DNA of 64,000 nucleotides from Streptomyces sp. AC555_RSS877 (GCF_019049245.1 NZ_JAGMUK010000054.1:124001-188000); one strand, 5' to 3'. Numbered from the stretch's first letter, positions 42,879 to 52,139 are shown. The notes: generated from the letters alone by a model not told the origin. A program made the numbers and translations.

Positions 42879-44084
42879 CTAGCCCTGGAGCCGATACTCT
42901 TCGAGCAGCCTGCGACCGATGATCATTTTCTGGATCTCGGCGGTACCTTCACCGATCAGCAGCATCGGAGCCTCACGGTAGAGGCGCTCGATCTCGTACT
43001 CCTTGGAGAAGCCGTAGCCGCCGTGGATCCGGAATGCGTCCTCCACGACCTCCTTGCAGTACTCGGAGGCGAGGTACTTCGCCATCCCAGCCTCAAGGTC
43101 GTTTCGTTCTCCGGAATCCTTTTTGCGAGCCGCGTTCACCATCATCGCATGGGCGGCCTCGACCTTGGTAGCCATCTCCGCCAGCTTGAACTGGATGGCC
43201 TGGTGCTGGGCGATCGGCTTGCCGAAGGTGTGGCGCTGCTGGGCGTACGAGACGCCGAGCTCGAACGCACGCTGAGCGACGCCACAGCCACGCGCCGCCA
43301 CGTTGACGCGGCCGACTTCCACGCCGTCCATCATGTGGTAAAAACCTCGGCCGGTGGCGCCCCCGAGCACCCGATCGGCGGAAAGCCGCAGGCCATCCAT
43401 GATCATCTCGGTGGTGTCGACACCCTTGTAGCCCATCTTGTCGATCTTCCCGGGGATGGTGAGGCCGGGGCGGACCTCTCCGAAGCCGGGCTCCTTCTCG
43501 ATCAGGAAGGTGGTCATCGACTTGTGGGGCGCGGTGCCCTCAGGGTGTCCTTCGTCACTTCGGACGAGGACGGCCACCAGACTTGACGTCCCACCGTTGG
43601 TCAGCCACATCTTCTGGCCGGTCAGGACGTACTCGTCACCGTCCTTCACCGCCTTCGACGTGATCGCCGACACGTCCGAACCCAGGCCCGGCTCCGACAT
43701 CGAGAACGCGCCCCGGATGTCGCCGGCCGCCATCCGCGGCAGGAAGTGGTCCTTCTGCTCCTGCGTGCCGTGCTGCTTGAGCATGTACGCCACGATGAAG
43801 TGGGTGTTGATGATGCCGGACACCGACATCCAGCCGCGGGCGATCTCCTCCACGCACAGCGCGTAGGTGAGGAGCGACTCGCCGAGGCCGCCGTACTCCT
43901 CGGGGATCATCAGGCCGAACAGGCCCAACTCCTTGAGGCCGTCGACGATCGCTTGCGGGTACTCGTCGCGGTGCTCCAGCCCGGTCGCGACCGGGATGAT
44001 CTCCTTGTCCACGAAGTCGCGGACCGTGGACAGGATCTCCTGCTGGATGTCGGTCAGACCGGCGGTCTGGGCGAGTCGCGCCAT
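42879..44084 (-). CDS. Acyl-CoA dehydrogenase, probable methylsuccinyl-CoA dehydrogenase step
   Basis: A 401-residue FAD acyl-CoA dehydrogenase. Signatures: GAFSMSEPGLGSDVSAITSKA, WLTNGGTSSLVAVL, and the C-terminal AIEGTAEIQ-type motif here IGEGTAEIQKMIIGRRLL with catalytic Glu379. Its place as last gene of the ccr-ecm-mcl-mch operon points to oxidation of methylsuccinyl-CoA to mesaconyl-CoA. It is shorter than the ~550-residue Mcd proteins of proteobacteria, so that role is from context. It starts 2 nt after the hydratase stop. Codon use is normal for the window. Confidence 0.9.
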   Translation of the reverse strand: MARLAQTAGLTDIQQEILSTVRDFVDKEIIPVATGLEHRDEYPQAIVDGLKELGLFGLMIPEEYGGLGESLLTYALCVEEIARGWMSVSGIINTHFIVAYMLKQHGTQEQKDHFLPRMAAGDIRGAFSMSEPGLGSDVSAITSKAVKDGDEYVLTGQKMWLTNGGTSSLVAVLVRSDEGHPEGTAPHKSMTTFLIEKEPGFGEVRPGLTIPGKIDKMGYKGVDTTEMIMDGLRLSADRVLGGATGRGFYHMMDGVEVGRVNVAARGCGVAQRAFELGVSYAQQRHTFGKPIAQHQAIQFKLAEMATKVEAAHAMMVNAARKKDSGERNDLEAGMAKYLASEYCKEVVEDAFRIHGGYGFSKEYEIERLYREAPMLLIGEGTAEIQKMIIGRRLLEEYRLQG

Positions 44085-44086
44085 GG

Positions 44087-44599
44087 CTACTTCTCCTGCT
44101 CCCTGAGCTCGGGCCGGCCGGGCTGCTCGCCGCCGCGCTCCTTGATGTACGTCTCGGTCGGCACCATCACCTTGCGGCGGAACACGCAGACCAGCGTGCC
44201 GTCCTGCTTGTAGCCCTTGGTCTCGACGTAGACGATGCCGCGGTCGTTCTTCGACTTGGACGGCCACTTGTCGAGCACGGTCGTCTGGCCGTACACCGTG
44301 TCGCCGTGGAAGGTCGGCGCCACGTGCTTGAGCGACTCGACCTCCAGGTTGGCGATCGCCTTGCCGGAGATGTCCGGGACGGACATGCCGAGCAGCAGCG
44401 AGTAGATGTAGTTCCCGACGACGACGTTCTTGCCGAAGTCGGTCGTCTTCTCCGCATAGTTCGTGTCCATGTGGAGCGGGTGGTGGTTCATGGTGAGGAG
44501 ACAGAACAGGTGGTCGTCGTACTCCGTGACCGTCTTTCCCGGCCAGTGCTTGTACGTCGCCCCGACCTCGAACTCCTCGTAGGTGCGTCCGAACTGCAT
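44087..44599 (-). CDS. MaoC-family dehydratase, probable mesaconyl-CoA hydratase
   Basis: A 170-residue hot-dog-fold hydratase. The MaoC active-site stretch is CLLTMNHHPLHMDTNYAEKTTDF, with Asn/His positions of the hydratase-2 motif, followed by VVVGNYIYSLLLGMSV. In the ethylmalonyl-CoA pathway this step interconverts mesaconyl-CoA and beta-methylmalyl-CoA. It lies 2 nt after the lyase gene and 2 nt before the dehydrogenase, so it is surely in the operon. The pathway role is inferred from neighbours. Confidence 0.9.
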   Translation of the reverse strand: MQFGRTYEEFEVGATYKHWPGKTVTEYDDHLFCLLTMNHHPLHMDTNYAEKTTDFGKNVVVGNYIYSLLLGMSVPDISGKAIANLEVESLKHVAPTFHGDTVYGQTTVLDKWPSKSKNDRGIVYVETKGYKQDGTLVCVFRRKVMVPTETYIKERGGEQPGRPELREQEK

Positions 44600-44601
44600 G
44601 C

Positions 44602-45561
44602 CTACGCCTCCGGAATCTCGAACTTGCCGGTGCGCTGCATGCCGGCGGCGCGTCCCTTGCCGGAGACGACCAGTGCCATCTTGCGGCTGGCCTCGTCGAT
44701 CATCTCGTCGCCGAGCATCGCCGAGCCCTTCTTGCCGCCCGCCTCGGACGTGTAGTACTCGTACGCGTCCAGGATCAGTTCGGCGTGGTCGTAGTCCTCC
44801 TGGGAGGGCGAGAAGATCTCGTTGGACGCCTCGACCTGACCCGGGTGCAGCACCCACTTGCCGTCGAAACCGAGGGCCGCGGCGCGCTGGGCGACCTCGC
44901 GGTAGCCCTCGACGTTGCGGATCTGCAGGTAGGGGCCGTCGATCGCCTGGAGGTTGTTGGCGCGGGCGGCCATCAGGATCTTCATCAGGATGTAGTGGTA
45001 GGCGTCCGCCGGGTAGCCGGGCGGCTGCTCACCCACGACCAGCGACTTCATGTTGATCGACGCCATGAAGTCGGCCGGGCCGAAGATGATCGTCTCGACG
45101 CGCGGAGAGGCCTGCGCGATCTCGTTGACGTTGTTGAGGCCCTGGGCGTTCTCGATCTGCGCCTCGATGCCGATCTTCCCGACCTCGAAGCCCATGGTCT
45201 TCTCGATCTGCGTCAGCAGGAGGTCGAGGGCGACGACCTGCTGGGCGGTCTGGACCTTCGGCAGCATGATGCAGTCGAGGTTCGGGCCGGCGCCCTCGAC
45301 GACCGTGACGACGTCGCGGTACGTCCACTCGGTCGTCCAGTCGTTGACCCGCACGACCCTGGTCTTGCCCGTCCAGTCGCCCTCGTTGAGGAACTTGACG
45401 ATGGTGTGCCGCGCCTCGGGCTTGGCGAGCGGCGCGCACGCGTCCTCCAGGTCGAGGAAGACCTGGTCCGCGGGGAGGCCCTGCGCCTTCTCCAGGAAGC
45501 GGGGGTTGCTTCCCGGGACCGCGAGACACGAGCGGCGGGGACGCAGACGGTTGACGGTCAT
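44602..45561 (-). CDS. HpcH/HpaI/CitE-type lyase, probable beta-methylmalyl-CoA lyase
   Basis: A 319-residue TIM-barrel lyase of the CitE/malyl-CoA lyase group. Landmarks: RRSCLAVPGSNPRFLEKA, FLDLEDACAPLAK with metal-binding Glu/Asp, IMLPKVQTAQQV, IGIEAQIENAQGLNNV and GFDGKWVLHPGQVEASNEIF. In this operon it should split beta-methylmalyl-CoA into glyoxylate and propionyl-CoA, and perhaps L-malyl-CoA. The ATG overlaps the mutase stop (ATGA). Confidence 0.92.
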   Translation of the reverse strand: MTVNRLRPRRSCLAVPGSNPRFLEKAQGLPADQVFLDLEDACAPLAKPEARHTIVKFLNEGDWTGKTRVVRVNDWTTEWTYRDVVTVVEGAGPNLDCIMLPKVQTAQQVVALDLLLTQIEKTMGFEVGKIGIEAQIENAQGLNNVNEIAQASPRVETIIFGPADFMASINMKSLVVGEQPPGYPADAYHYILMKILMAARANNLQAIDGPYLQIRNVEGYREVAQRAAALGFDGKWVLHPGQVEASNEIFSPSQEDYDHAELILDAYEYYTSEAGGKKGSAMLGDEMIDEASRKMALVVSGKGRAAGMQRTGKFEIPEA

Positions 45562-47585
45562 GCGGGGACCTCCAGGGGGTCGAGCTTGTTCGCTTTCCGG
45601 ATCTCGTCGACGATGCGGCCGATGATTCCCGTGATGTCGAAGTCCTTCGGGGTGAAGACCGCGGCCACTCCCGCGGCCCTGAGCTGTTCGGCGTCGTTGT
45701 TCGGGATGATGCCACCAGCGATCACCGGTATATCTGTGGCACCGGCCACACGCAGCCGATCCAGCACGTCCGGCACCAGTTGGGCGTGCGATCCGGAGAG
45801 GATCGAGAGGCCCACTGCGTGCACGTCCTCGGCGATCGCCGCGTCCACGATCTGTTCGGGCGTCAGCCGGATGCCCTGGTAGACCACCTCGAACCCGGCG
45901 TCCCGGGCCCGTACGGCGATCTGCTCGGCGCCGTTGGAGTGCCCGTCCAGGCCCGGCTTGCCGACCAGGAAGCGGAGCTTGCCGACACCGAGGTCGGCAG
46001 CCGTCAGGTCCACCTTGCGGCGGACCTGGGACATGGCCGAGCCCTCCGCCGCGGCGACGGCCACCGGCGCGGACGACACGCCCGTCGGCGCCCGGAACTC
46101 GCCGAACACCTCGCGCAGGGCCCCGGCCCACTCGCCGGTCGTGACCCCGGCGCGGGCGCACTCCAAGGTGGCCTCCATGAGGTTGGCGGTGCCCTTGGCG
46201 GCCTCCTTCAGCCTCTCCAGCGCCTTGCAGGGGCGCGGGTGGTTGAAAGGCGGCTGATAGCGCGTGTCGCGCCAGTTCTGGAGCGAGGCGACGACCCGGG
46301 CCTCGACGGCCGGATCGACCGTCTGGATGGCCGTGTCGAGGTCGGCCGTCAGCGGGTTCGGCTCGGTCGTCTCGAAGATGTTGACACCGATGATCTTCTC
46401 TTGGCCGGACTCGATGCGAGCCCGCCGCTCGGCGTGCGAGGCCACCAGCTGCGACTTGAGGTAGCCCGACTCGACGGCGGCCATGGCGCCGCCCATCTCC
46501 TGGATCCGCTCCATCTCCGCGAGCGACTCCTCGACCAGCTCGCCCACCTTGGCCTCGATCACCTTCGAGCCCTCGAAGATGTCGGCGTACTCCAGCAGGT
46601 CGCTCTCGTAGGCGAGCACCTGCTGCATGCGCAGCGACCACTGCTGGTCCCAGGGCCGGGGGAGCCCCAGCGCCTCGTTCCAGGCGGGCAGCTGCACGGC
46701 ACGCGCGCGTGCGTCCTTGGAGAGGGTCACGGCCAGCATCTCGAGGACGATCCGCTGGACGTTGTTCTCCGGCTGCGCCTCGGTCAGGCCGAGGGAGTTG
46801 ACCTGGACGCCGTAGCGGAAGCGGCGGTGCTTGGGGTCCTCGATGCCGTACCGCTCGCGGGTGACCTGGTCCCAGATGCGGCCGAAGGCCCGCATCTTGC
46901 ACATCTCCTCGACGAAGCGGACGCCCGCGTTCACGAAGAAGGAGATCCGGCCGACGACGTCACCCATGCGCTCCTGCGGCACCTGGCCGGAGTCCCGCAC
47001 GGCGTCCAGCACCGCGATCGCCGTGGACATCGCGTACGCGATCTCCTGGACCGGCGTGGCGCCCGCCTCCTGCAGGTGGTAGCTGCAGATGTTGATCGGG
47101 TTCCACTTCGGGATGTGGGAGACCGTGTACGCGATCATGTCCGTCGTCAGGCGGAGCGAGGGCACCGGCGGGAACACGTGCGTGCCCCGCGACAGGTACT
47201 CCTTGACGATGTCGTTCTGGGTCGTCCCCTGGAGCTTGGTGACGTCGGCACCCTGCTCCTCCGCGACGACCTGGTAGAGCGCCAGCAGCCACATGGCGGT
47301 GGCGTTGATGGTCATCGAGGTGTTCATCTGCTCCAGGGGGATGTCCTGGAACAGCCTGCGCATGTCACCGAGGTGCGCGATCGGCACACCGACCCGGCCG
47401 ACCTCGCCGCGGGCGAGGACGTGGTCGGAGTCGTAGCCGGTCTGCGTGGGCAGGTCGAACGCCACCGACAGACCGGTCTGACCCTTGGCGAGGTTGCGCC
47501 GGTACAGCTCGTTGGACGCCTCGGCCGTGGAGTGACCGGCGTAGGTCCGCATCAACCACGGCCGGTCCTTCTGACGCTCTGTCAT
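45558..47585 (-). CDS. ecm: Ethylmalonyl-CoA mutase (coenzyme B12-dependent, MeaA-type)
   Basis: A 675-residue mutase with a catalytic barrel (about 1-510) and a fused B12-binding domain (about 535-665) carrying GLDGHSNGAEQIA, whose His is the lower cobalt ligand. The barrel has RTYAGHSTAEASNELY, LSVAFDLPTQTGYDSDH and QGTTQNDIVKEYLSRGT. Being single-chain and next to ccr, it matches the ethylmalonyl-CoA mutase/MeaA clade rather than two-subunit methylmalonyl-CoA mutase. It converts ethylmalonyl-CoA to methylsuccinyl-CoA. It starts 9 nt after ccr ends. Confidence 0.94.
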   Translation of the reverse strand: MTERQKDRPWLMRTYAGHSTAEASNELYRRNLAKGQTGLSVAFDLPTQTGYDSDHVLARGEVGRVGVPIAHLGDMRRLFQDIPLEQMNTSMTINATAMWLLALYQVVAEEQGADVTKLQGTTQNDIVKEYLSRGTHVFPPVPSLRLTTDMIAYTVSHIPKWNPINICSYHLQEAGATPVQEIAYAMSTAIAVLDAVRDSGQVPQERMGDVVGRISFFVNAGVRFVEEMCKMRAFGRIWDQVTRERYGIEDPKHRRFRYGVQVNSLGLTEAQPENNVQRIVLEMLAVTLSKDARARAVQLPAWNEALGLPRPWDQQWSLRMQQVLAYESDLLEYADIFEGSKVIEAKVGELVEESLAEMERIQEMGGAMAAVESGYLKSQLVASHAERRARIESGQEKIIGVNIFETTEPNPLTADLDTAIQTVDPAVEARVVASLQNWRDTRYQPPFNHPRPCKALERLKEAAKGTANLMEATLECARAGVTTGEWAGALREVFGEFRAPTGVSSAPVAVAAAEGSAMSQVRRKVDLTAADLGVGKLRFLVGKPGLDGHSNGAEQIAVRARDAGFEVVYQGIRLTPEQIVDAAIAEDVHAVGLSILSGSHAQLVPDVLDRLRVAGATDIPVIAGGIIPNNDAEQLRAAGVAAVFTPKDFDITGIIGRIVDEIRKANKLDPLEVPA

Positions 47586-47594
47586 CCTGTGACC

Positions 47595-48938
47595 TCAGAT
47601 GTTCCGGAAGCGGTTGATGGCGTCGACGTGCTTCGCGCGCTTCTCCGCGTCGCGCACGCCCAGGCCCTCCTCGGGCGCCAGGCACAGCACCCCGACCTTG
47701 CCCTGGTGGAGGTTGCGGTGCACGTCGTAGGCGGCCTGCCCGGTGTCCTCCAGGGAGTACACCTTCGACAGCGTCGGGTGGATCTTGCCCTTCGCGATGA
47801 GCCGGTTGGCCTCCCAGGCCTCGCGGTAGTTCGCGAAGTGCGAGCCGATGATCCGCTTCAGGGACATCCACAGGTAGCGGTTGTCGTACTCGTGGTTGTA
47901 CCCGGAGGTCGAGGCGCACGTGACGATCGTGCCGCCCTTGCGCGTGACGTAGACGGAGGCACCGAAGGTCTCGCGGCCGGGGTGCTCGAAGACGATGTCG
48001 ACGTCCTCGCCGCCGGTGAGCTCACGGATGCGCTTGCCGAAGCGCTTCCACTCCTTCGGGTCCTGGTGGTGCTCGTCCTTCCAGAACTTGTAGTCCTCGG
48101 CGGTGCGGTCGATGATCGCCTCGGCGCCCATCCTCCGGCAGATGTCGGCCTTCTGCTCGCTGGAGACGACACAGATGGGGTTGGCGCCGCCGGCCAGCGC
48201 GAACTGTGTGGCGTAGGAGCCCAGTCCGCCGCTCGCGCCCCAGATGAGCACGTTGTCGCCCTGCTTCATGCCGGCGCCGTTGCGGGAGACCAGCTGCCGG
48301 TAGGCGGTGGAGTTGACCAGACCGGGCGCGGCGGCCTCCTCCCAGCTGAGGTGGTCCGGCTTGGGCATCAGCTGGTTGGACTTGACCAGTGCGATCTCGG
48401 CGAGGCCGCCGAAGTTGGTCTCGAAGCCCCAGATGCGCTGCTCGGGGTCGAGCATCGTGTCGTTGTGGCCGTCGGACGACTCCAGCTCGACGGACAGGCA
48501 GTGTGCGACGACCTCGTCGCCGGGCTTCCAGGCGTTGACGCCGGGGCCGGTGCGCAGGACGACGCCCGCGAGGTCGGAGCCGATGATGTGGTACGGCAGG
48601 TCGTGGCGCCTGGTGAGCTCCGAGACCTTGCCGTAGCGCTCCAGGAAACCGAAGGTCGACAGCGGCTCGAAGATCGAGGTCCACACGGAGTTGTAGTTCA
48701 CCGAGGAGGCCATGACGGCCACCAGGGCCTCACCCGGGCCCAGTTCGGGCAGCGGCACGTCGTCCAGGTGCAACGACTTGCGCGGGTCCTTCTCGCGGGT
48801 CTGCATGCCCGCGAACATCTCCGTCTCGTCCTTGTGCACGGTGATCGCGCGGTACGAGTCGGGGAGCGGCAGAGCGGCGAAGTCGTCCGGCGTCGAGTCC
48901 GGCGACTGGATCGCGTCCAGGATGTCCTTCACGGTCAC
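47595..48938 (-). CDS. ccr: Crotonyl-CoA carboxylase/reductase
   Basis: A 447-residue enzyme of the medium-chain reductase family that carboxylates and reduces crotonyl-CoA to ethylmalonyl-CoA with NADPH. Landmarks: SVNYNSVWTSIFEP, YHIIGSDLAGVVLRTGPGV, NVLIWGASGGLGSYATQFA (NADPH site), VDIVFEHPGRETFGASV and SHFANYREAWEANRL. GTG 48938 is preceded by GGAGG at 6 nt; the frame could extend further up but without a site. It heads the pathway operon and also feeds polyketide extender units. A 410-bp upstream region with two palindromes probably controls it. Confidence 0.97.
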   Translation of the reverse strand: MTVKDILDAIQSPDSTPDDFAALPLPDSYRAITVHKDETEMFAGMQTREKDPRKSLHLDDVPLPELGPGEALVAVMASSVNYNSVWTSIFEPLSTFGFLERYGKVSELTRRHDLPYHIIGSDLAGVVLRTGPGVNAWKPGDEVVAHCLSVELESSDGHNDTMLDPEQRIWGFETNFGGLAEIALVKSNQLMPKPDHLSWEEAAAPGLVNSTAYRQLVSRNGAGMKQGDNVLIWGASGGLGSYATQFALAGGANPICVVSSEQKADICRRMGAEAIIDRTAEDYKFWKDEHHQDPKEWKRFGKRIRELTGGEDVDIVFEHPGRETFGASVYVTRKGGTIVTCASTSGYNHEYDNRYLWMSLKRIIGSHFANYREAWEANRLIAKGKIHPTLSKVYSLEDTGQAAYDVHRNLHQGKVGVLCLAPEEGLGVRDAEKRAKHVDAINRFRNI

Positions 48939-49169
48939 GGTGTGCCTCCGGCGAATGGCGTCTCGAGGGAAGACGCTGAGGGTTACGTCGGTGCTGCTGA
49001 GGGTGGGTGATGGGTGCCGTCGGTTCGGCGGTTGTGCTGTTCGGCAGCGCTTTGTGGCGCGGGAGGTTGCCTGTGACGCAGGCGTCCGGGCGGGCAGACC
49101 GATGGTTTGCTGGGACAGCCGGCGTACGAAAGGTCTCTGCACGCCGGCCGCCCGGACACCTTCAACGTA

Positions 49170-49184
49170 TGACACCGCGTGTCA
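49170..49184. promoter_or_regulatory. Palindrome TGACAC-CGC-GTGTCA upstream of ccr
   Basis: Perfect 6-bp arms around a 3-bp centre. Size and symmetry fit a TetR- or GntR-type dimer site. It is 232 bp upstream of the ccr start. Confidence 0.5.
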
Positions 49185-49192
49185 CCTCGCAA

Positions 49193-49205
49193 GGCACTGA
49201 GTGCC
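49193..49205. promoter_or_regulatory. Palindrome GGCACT-G-AGTGCC upstream of ccr
   Basis: Perfect 6-bp arms around one base, 8 bp from the previous palindrome. The pair may be adjacent binding sites for one or two regulators. Confidence 0.5.
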
Positions 49206-49303
49206 AGAAGTTCCTCTCAGCTGAAATCTTTACGTAACAAATGAGCGATGATCGATCGAACCGGGGCGGAAAGGTGCCTGAAAAGCTGCCCTGACATGCC
49301 AAA

Positions 49304-49327
49304 ACGGCCACCCCGAGGGGTGGCCGT
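49304..49327 (-). terminator. Intrinsic terminator of the tetR gene
   Basis: Arms ACGGCCACCCC and GGGGTGGCCGT with a GA centre, followed on the minus strand by TTTT. It lies 22 bp past the tetR stop and insulates ccr. Confidence 0.88.
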
Positions 49328-49348
49328 CATCACAGTGGCGAGAAGGGC

Positions 49349-50158
49349 TCAGCGCTCCTTGAGGGCCTCTTCGATGGTCCGCATGACCTGGTCGAGCGGG
49401 GCGTCCGTGCGGGCCACCGTCACCAGCACCTCCCCGTGGGTGGAGACCGTCGCGGCAGCCGGTCTCGGGGTGGTGGCGCGCCCCGCCCCGATGCCCGACC
49501 CGAACGTCTTCCGTACGATCGCGAAGGCGTGGTCCAGCTGGGCCTCGACGTCCCCCTGTGCGCCGGCCCGCAGCCAGCGCCGCAGGACGTGGTTGTGGGC
49601 GGTGACCACGGCGGACGCGGCGACCTCCGCGAGCAGCGGGTCGTCGTTGGCGTCGTCGTCGTGCGCGTGCTCGTCGAAGTGGCCGAGCAGGTAGCGGGTG
49701 AACAACCGCTCGTAGCGGGCCACCGACGCGATCTCCGCCTCGCGCAGGGTCGGCACCTCGCGCGTGAGCTTGTAGCGGGCGACCGAGATCTCGGGCCGGG
49801 CCGCGTACATCCGCATGACTTCCTTGATGCCCCGGCACACCGTGTCGAGCGGATGCTCGTGCGCGGGGGCGGCGTTGAGGACCGCCTCCGCCCGGATCAA
49901 CGTGTCGTCGTGGTCGGGGAAGATCGCCTCTTCCTTCGACCGGAAGTGCCGGAAGAAGGTGCGACGCGCGACCCCGGCCGCGGCCGCGATCTCGTCGACC
50001 GTGGTCGCCTCGTACCCCTTGGTCGCGAACAGCTCCATCGCGGCGGCCGCCAGTTCCCGGCGCATCTTGAGCCGCTGGGCCGCCGCGCGACTGCCTGCGG
50101 CACTTTCCGGTGCGTCGGGCGTAGCTGGTGTACGTGAGGACTTGGCGGGCTGGGGCAT
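49349..50158 (-). CDS. TetR family transcriptional regulator
   Basis: A 269-residue regulator. After a 30-residue Ala/Ser-rich leader, the HTH is AMELFATKGYEATTVDEIAAAAGVARRTFFRHFRSKEEAIF, given here as the usual TTVDEIAAAAGVARRTFFRH pattern. The ligand domain is followed by a His/Asp-rich loop (DEHAHDDDANDD) and an extra 45-residue tail. It sits between the ccr operon and the hydroxyacyl-CoA dehydrogenase gene, so it may sense an acyl-CoA and control one or both; this is inferred. ATG 50158 was chosen; an in-frame ATG at 50176 is possible. Confidence 0.9.
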   Translation of the reverse strand: MPQPAKSSRTPATPDAPESAAGSRAAAQRLKMRRELAAAAMELFATKGYEATTVDEIAAAAGVARRTFFRHFRSKEEAIFPDHDDTLIRAEAVLNAAPAHEHPLDTVCRGIKEVMRMYAARPEISVARYKLTREVPTLREAEIASVARYERLFTRYLLGHFDEHAHDDDANDDPLLAEVAASAVVTAHNHVLRRWLRAGAQGDVEAQLDHAFAIVRKTFGSGIGAGRATTPRPAAATVSTHGEVLVTVARTDAPLDQVMRTIEEALKER

Positions 50159-50333
50159 GCCCCGAACGTACTGCATGTGCGCAGCTCGCCGCGCAGGTCC
50201 CCGCTTTCCCCCGACCGGTGCGGGCGGGGGAGTGGCGGGCGGGGACGAGCCGTTCGGGGCGGGCGGTGCCAACTCGCCCGGCTCGAGCAGTCCGCCCCAG
50301 TCCGCGTCCTTCGTGAACCAGTCGCCGGGACGC

Positions 50334-52139
50334 TCAGCGGCGGGCATATTCGCGGAAGCCGCGGCCCGTCTTGCGGCCGAGGCAGCCCGCGGCCACCAGG
50401 TGCTCCAGGAGCGGCGCCGGGGCCAGGCCCGGGTCACGGAACTCGCGGTGCAGGACCTTCTCGATGGCCAGCGAGACATCGAGCCCGACGACGTCCAGGA
50501 GTTCGAACGGGCCCATCGGGTAACCGCCGCCCAGCTTCATCGCCGCGTCGATGTCGTCGAGAGACGCGTAGTGTTCCTGCACCATCTTGATCGCGTTGTT
50601 GAGGTACGGGAAAAGCAGGGCGTTCACGATGAAGCCGGCCCGGTCCCCGCAGTCGACCGCATGCTTCCTGATCTTGACGCAGACCTCGCGGACCGTGGAG
50701 TGGACGTCGTCGGCCGTCAGCACCGTACGGACGACCTCGACCAGCTTCATCGCCGGTGCCGGGTTGAAGAAGTGCATGCCGATCACGTCCTGCGGGCGCG
50801 AGGTGGCGCGGGCGCAGGCGACGACGGGCAGTGACGAGGTCGTGGTGGCCAGGACCGCGCCCGGCTTGCAGACCTTGTCCAGCGTCGCGAACAGCTGCTG
50901 CTTGACCTCCAGGTCCTCGGCGACGGCCTCCAGGGCCAGGTCGACGTCGGCGAAGGCGTCGTAGGAGCCCGCCGGGGTGATCCGCTCCAGGGTCTGCGCG
51001 GCGGCCTCGGCGGTCATCCGTCCCTTGTCGACGGAGCGTGAAAGCGACTTGCCGATACGGGACTTGGCGGTCTGCGCCTTCTCCTCGCTGCGGGCGGCGA
51101 GCACGACCTCGTACCCGGCCTTGGCGAAGACCTCGGCGATCCCGGACGCCATGGTGCCCGAGCCCGCGACGCCGACTGAGCGGACCGGGCGGCCGGGGAC
51201 GCCGAGGCCGCCGGAGCCGGGTGTCAGGGCGTCCAGCACGACCGTGGCGCTGCCCGGGGCCTCGTAGGTGTAGAAGCCGCGGCCCGTCTTGCGGCCGGTC
51301 AGGCCCGCCTCGCTGAGCTGCTTGAGGATCGGCGCGGGGGCGTGCAGCCGGTCCCGGGACTCGGCGTACATGGCCTCCAGGACCGTACGCGCGGTGTCGA
51401 CGCCGATCAGGTCGAGCAGGGCGAGCGGGCCCATCGGCAGCCCGCAACCGAGCCGCATCGCGGCGTCGATGTCCTCGCGGGAGGCGTACTTCGCCTCGTA
51501 CATCGCGGCGGCCTGGTTGAGGTAGCCGAACAGCAGTCCGTCGGCGACGAATCCGGGCCGGTCACCGACCGCGACGGGCTCCTTGCCCAGCTCGATCGCG
51601 AGGTCCGTGACCGCGGCGACCGCCTGGGGCGCGGTCAGCACCGAGGAGACGACCTCGACCAGCCGCATGGCCGGCGCCGGGTTGAAGAAGTGCAGACCCA
51701 GCACTCGCTCCGGGCGGGCCGAGTCGGCGGCGAGCCGGGTGACGGAGAGGGCGTTGGTGCCGGTCGCCAGGATCGTCTCCGGCCGCACGATCCCGTCGAG
51801 TTCACGGAAGATCTGGTGCTTGATCTCGTACGACTCCGGAGCCACCTCGATGACCAGGTCGGCGTCGGCCGCGGCCCGCAGGTCGGTGGACGTGCGGACA
51901 CGGGCGAGCAGGTCGGTGCGCTCCTGCCCGGTCAGCCGGCCGCGCTCCACGGCGCGGGCGGTCGCGGCCTCCAGGGCGGCGGCCGACTGGGCGGCGGCGG
52001 CCTCGCTGATGTCGATGCCGACGACCTCGCGGCCGGCCTTGGCGAGCACCTCGGCGATGCCGGTGCCCATCGTGCCGAGGCCGACCACGGCAACGGTCTT
52101 GAAGGGGGACAGAGGGGTGTCGGACAGGGGAGCGGCCAT
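50334..52139 (-). CDS. Tandem-duplicated 3-hydroxyacyl (hydroxybutyryl)-CoA dehydrogenase
   Basis: A 601-residue protein made of two complete 3-hydroxyacyl-CoA dehydrogenases in a row. Copy 1 (about 1-290) has VAVVGLGTMGTGIAEVLAKAG and LHFFNPAPAMRLVEVV; copy 2 (about 310-601) has VGVAGSGTMASGIAEVFAKAG and MHFFNPAPAMKLVEVV. Each has an NAD Rossmann domain and a helical C-domain ending GRKTGRGF. It reduces acetoacetyl-CoA to 3-hydroxybutyryl-CoA or works in beta-oxidation, supplying the crotonyl-CoA used by Ccr after dehydration. Both copies keep the FNP catalytic-His context, so both may be active. Confidence 0.93.
   Translation of the reverse strand: MAAPLSDTPLSPFKTVAVVGLGTMGTGIAEVLAKAGREVVGIDISEAAAAQSAAALEAATARAVERGRLTGQERTDLLARVRTSTDLRAAADADLVIEVAPESYEIKHQIFRELDGIVRPETILATGTNALSVTRLAADSARPERVLGLHFFNPAPAMRLVEVVSSVLTAPQAVAAVTDLAIELGKEPVAVGDRPGFVADGLLFGYLNQAAAMYEAKYASREDIDAAMRLGCGLPMGPLALLDLIGVDTARTVLEAMYAESRDRLHAPAPILKQLSEAGLTGRKTGRGFYTYEAPGSATVVLDALTPGSGGLGVPGRPVRSVGVAGSGTMASGIAEVFAKAGYEVVLAARSEEKAQTAKSRIGKSLSRSVDKGRMTAEAAAQTLERITPAGSYDAFADVDLALEAVAEDLEVKQQLFATLDKVCKPGAVLATTTSSLPVVACARATSRPQDVIGMHFFNPAPAMKLVEVVRTVLTADDVHSTVREVCVKIRKHAVDCGDRAGFIVNALLFPYLNNAIKMVQEHYASLDDIDAAMKLGGGYPMGPFELLDVVGLDVSLAIEKVLHREFRDPGLAPAPLLEHLVAAGCLGRKTGRGFREYARR

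Larger units (their letters stand above)
48939..49348 (-). other. Regulatory region upstream of ccr
   Basis: 410 bp without a convincing gene. It contains two neighbouring palindromes (49170-49184 and 49193-49205), an AT-rich stretch at 49205-49262 suited to a promoter, and the terminator of the tetR transcript at 49304-49327. The unusually long leader between the palindromes and the ccr start (about 230 bp) could hold an untranslated leader. Confidence 0.6.
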
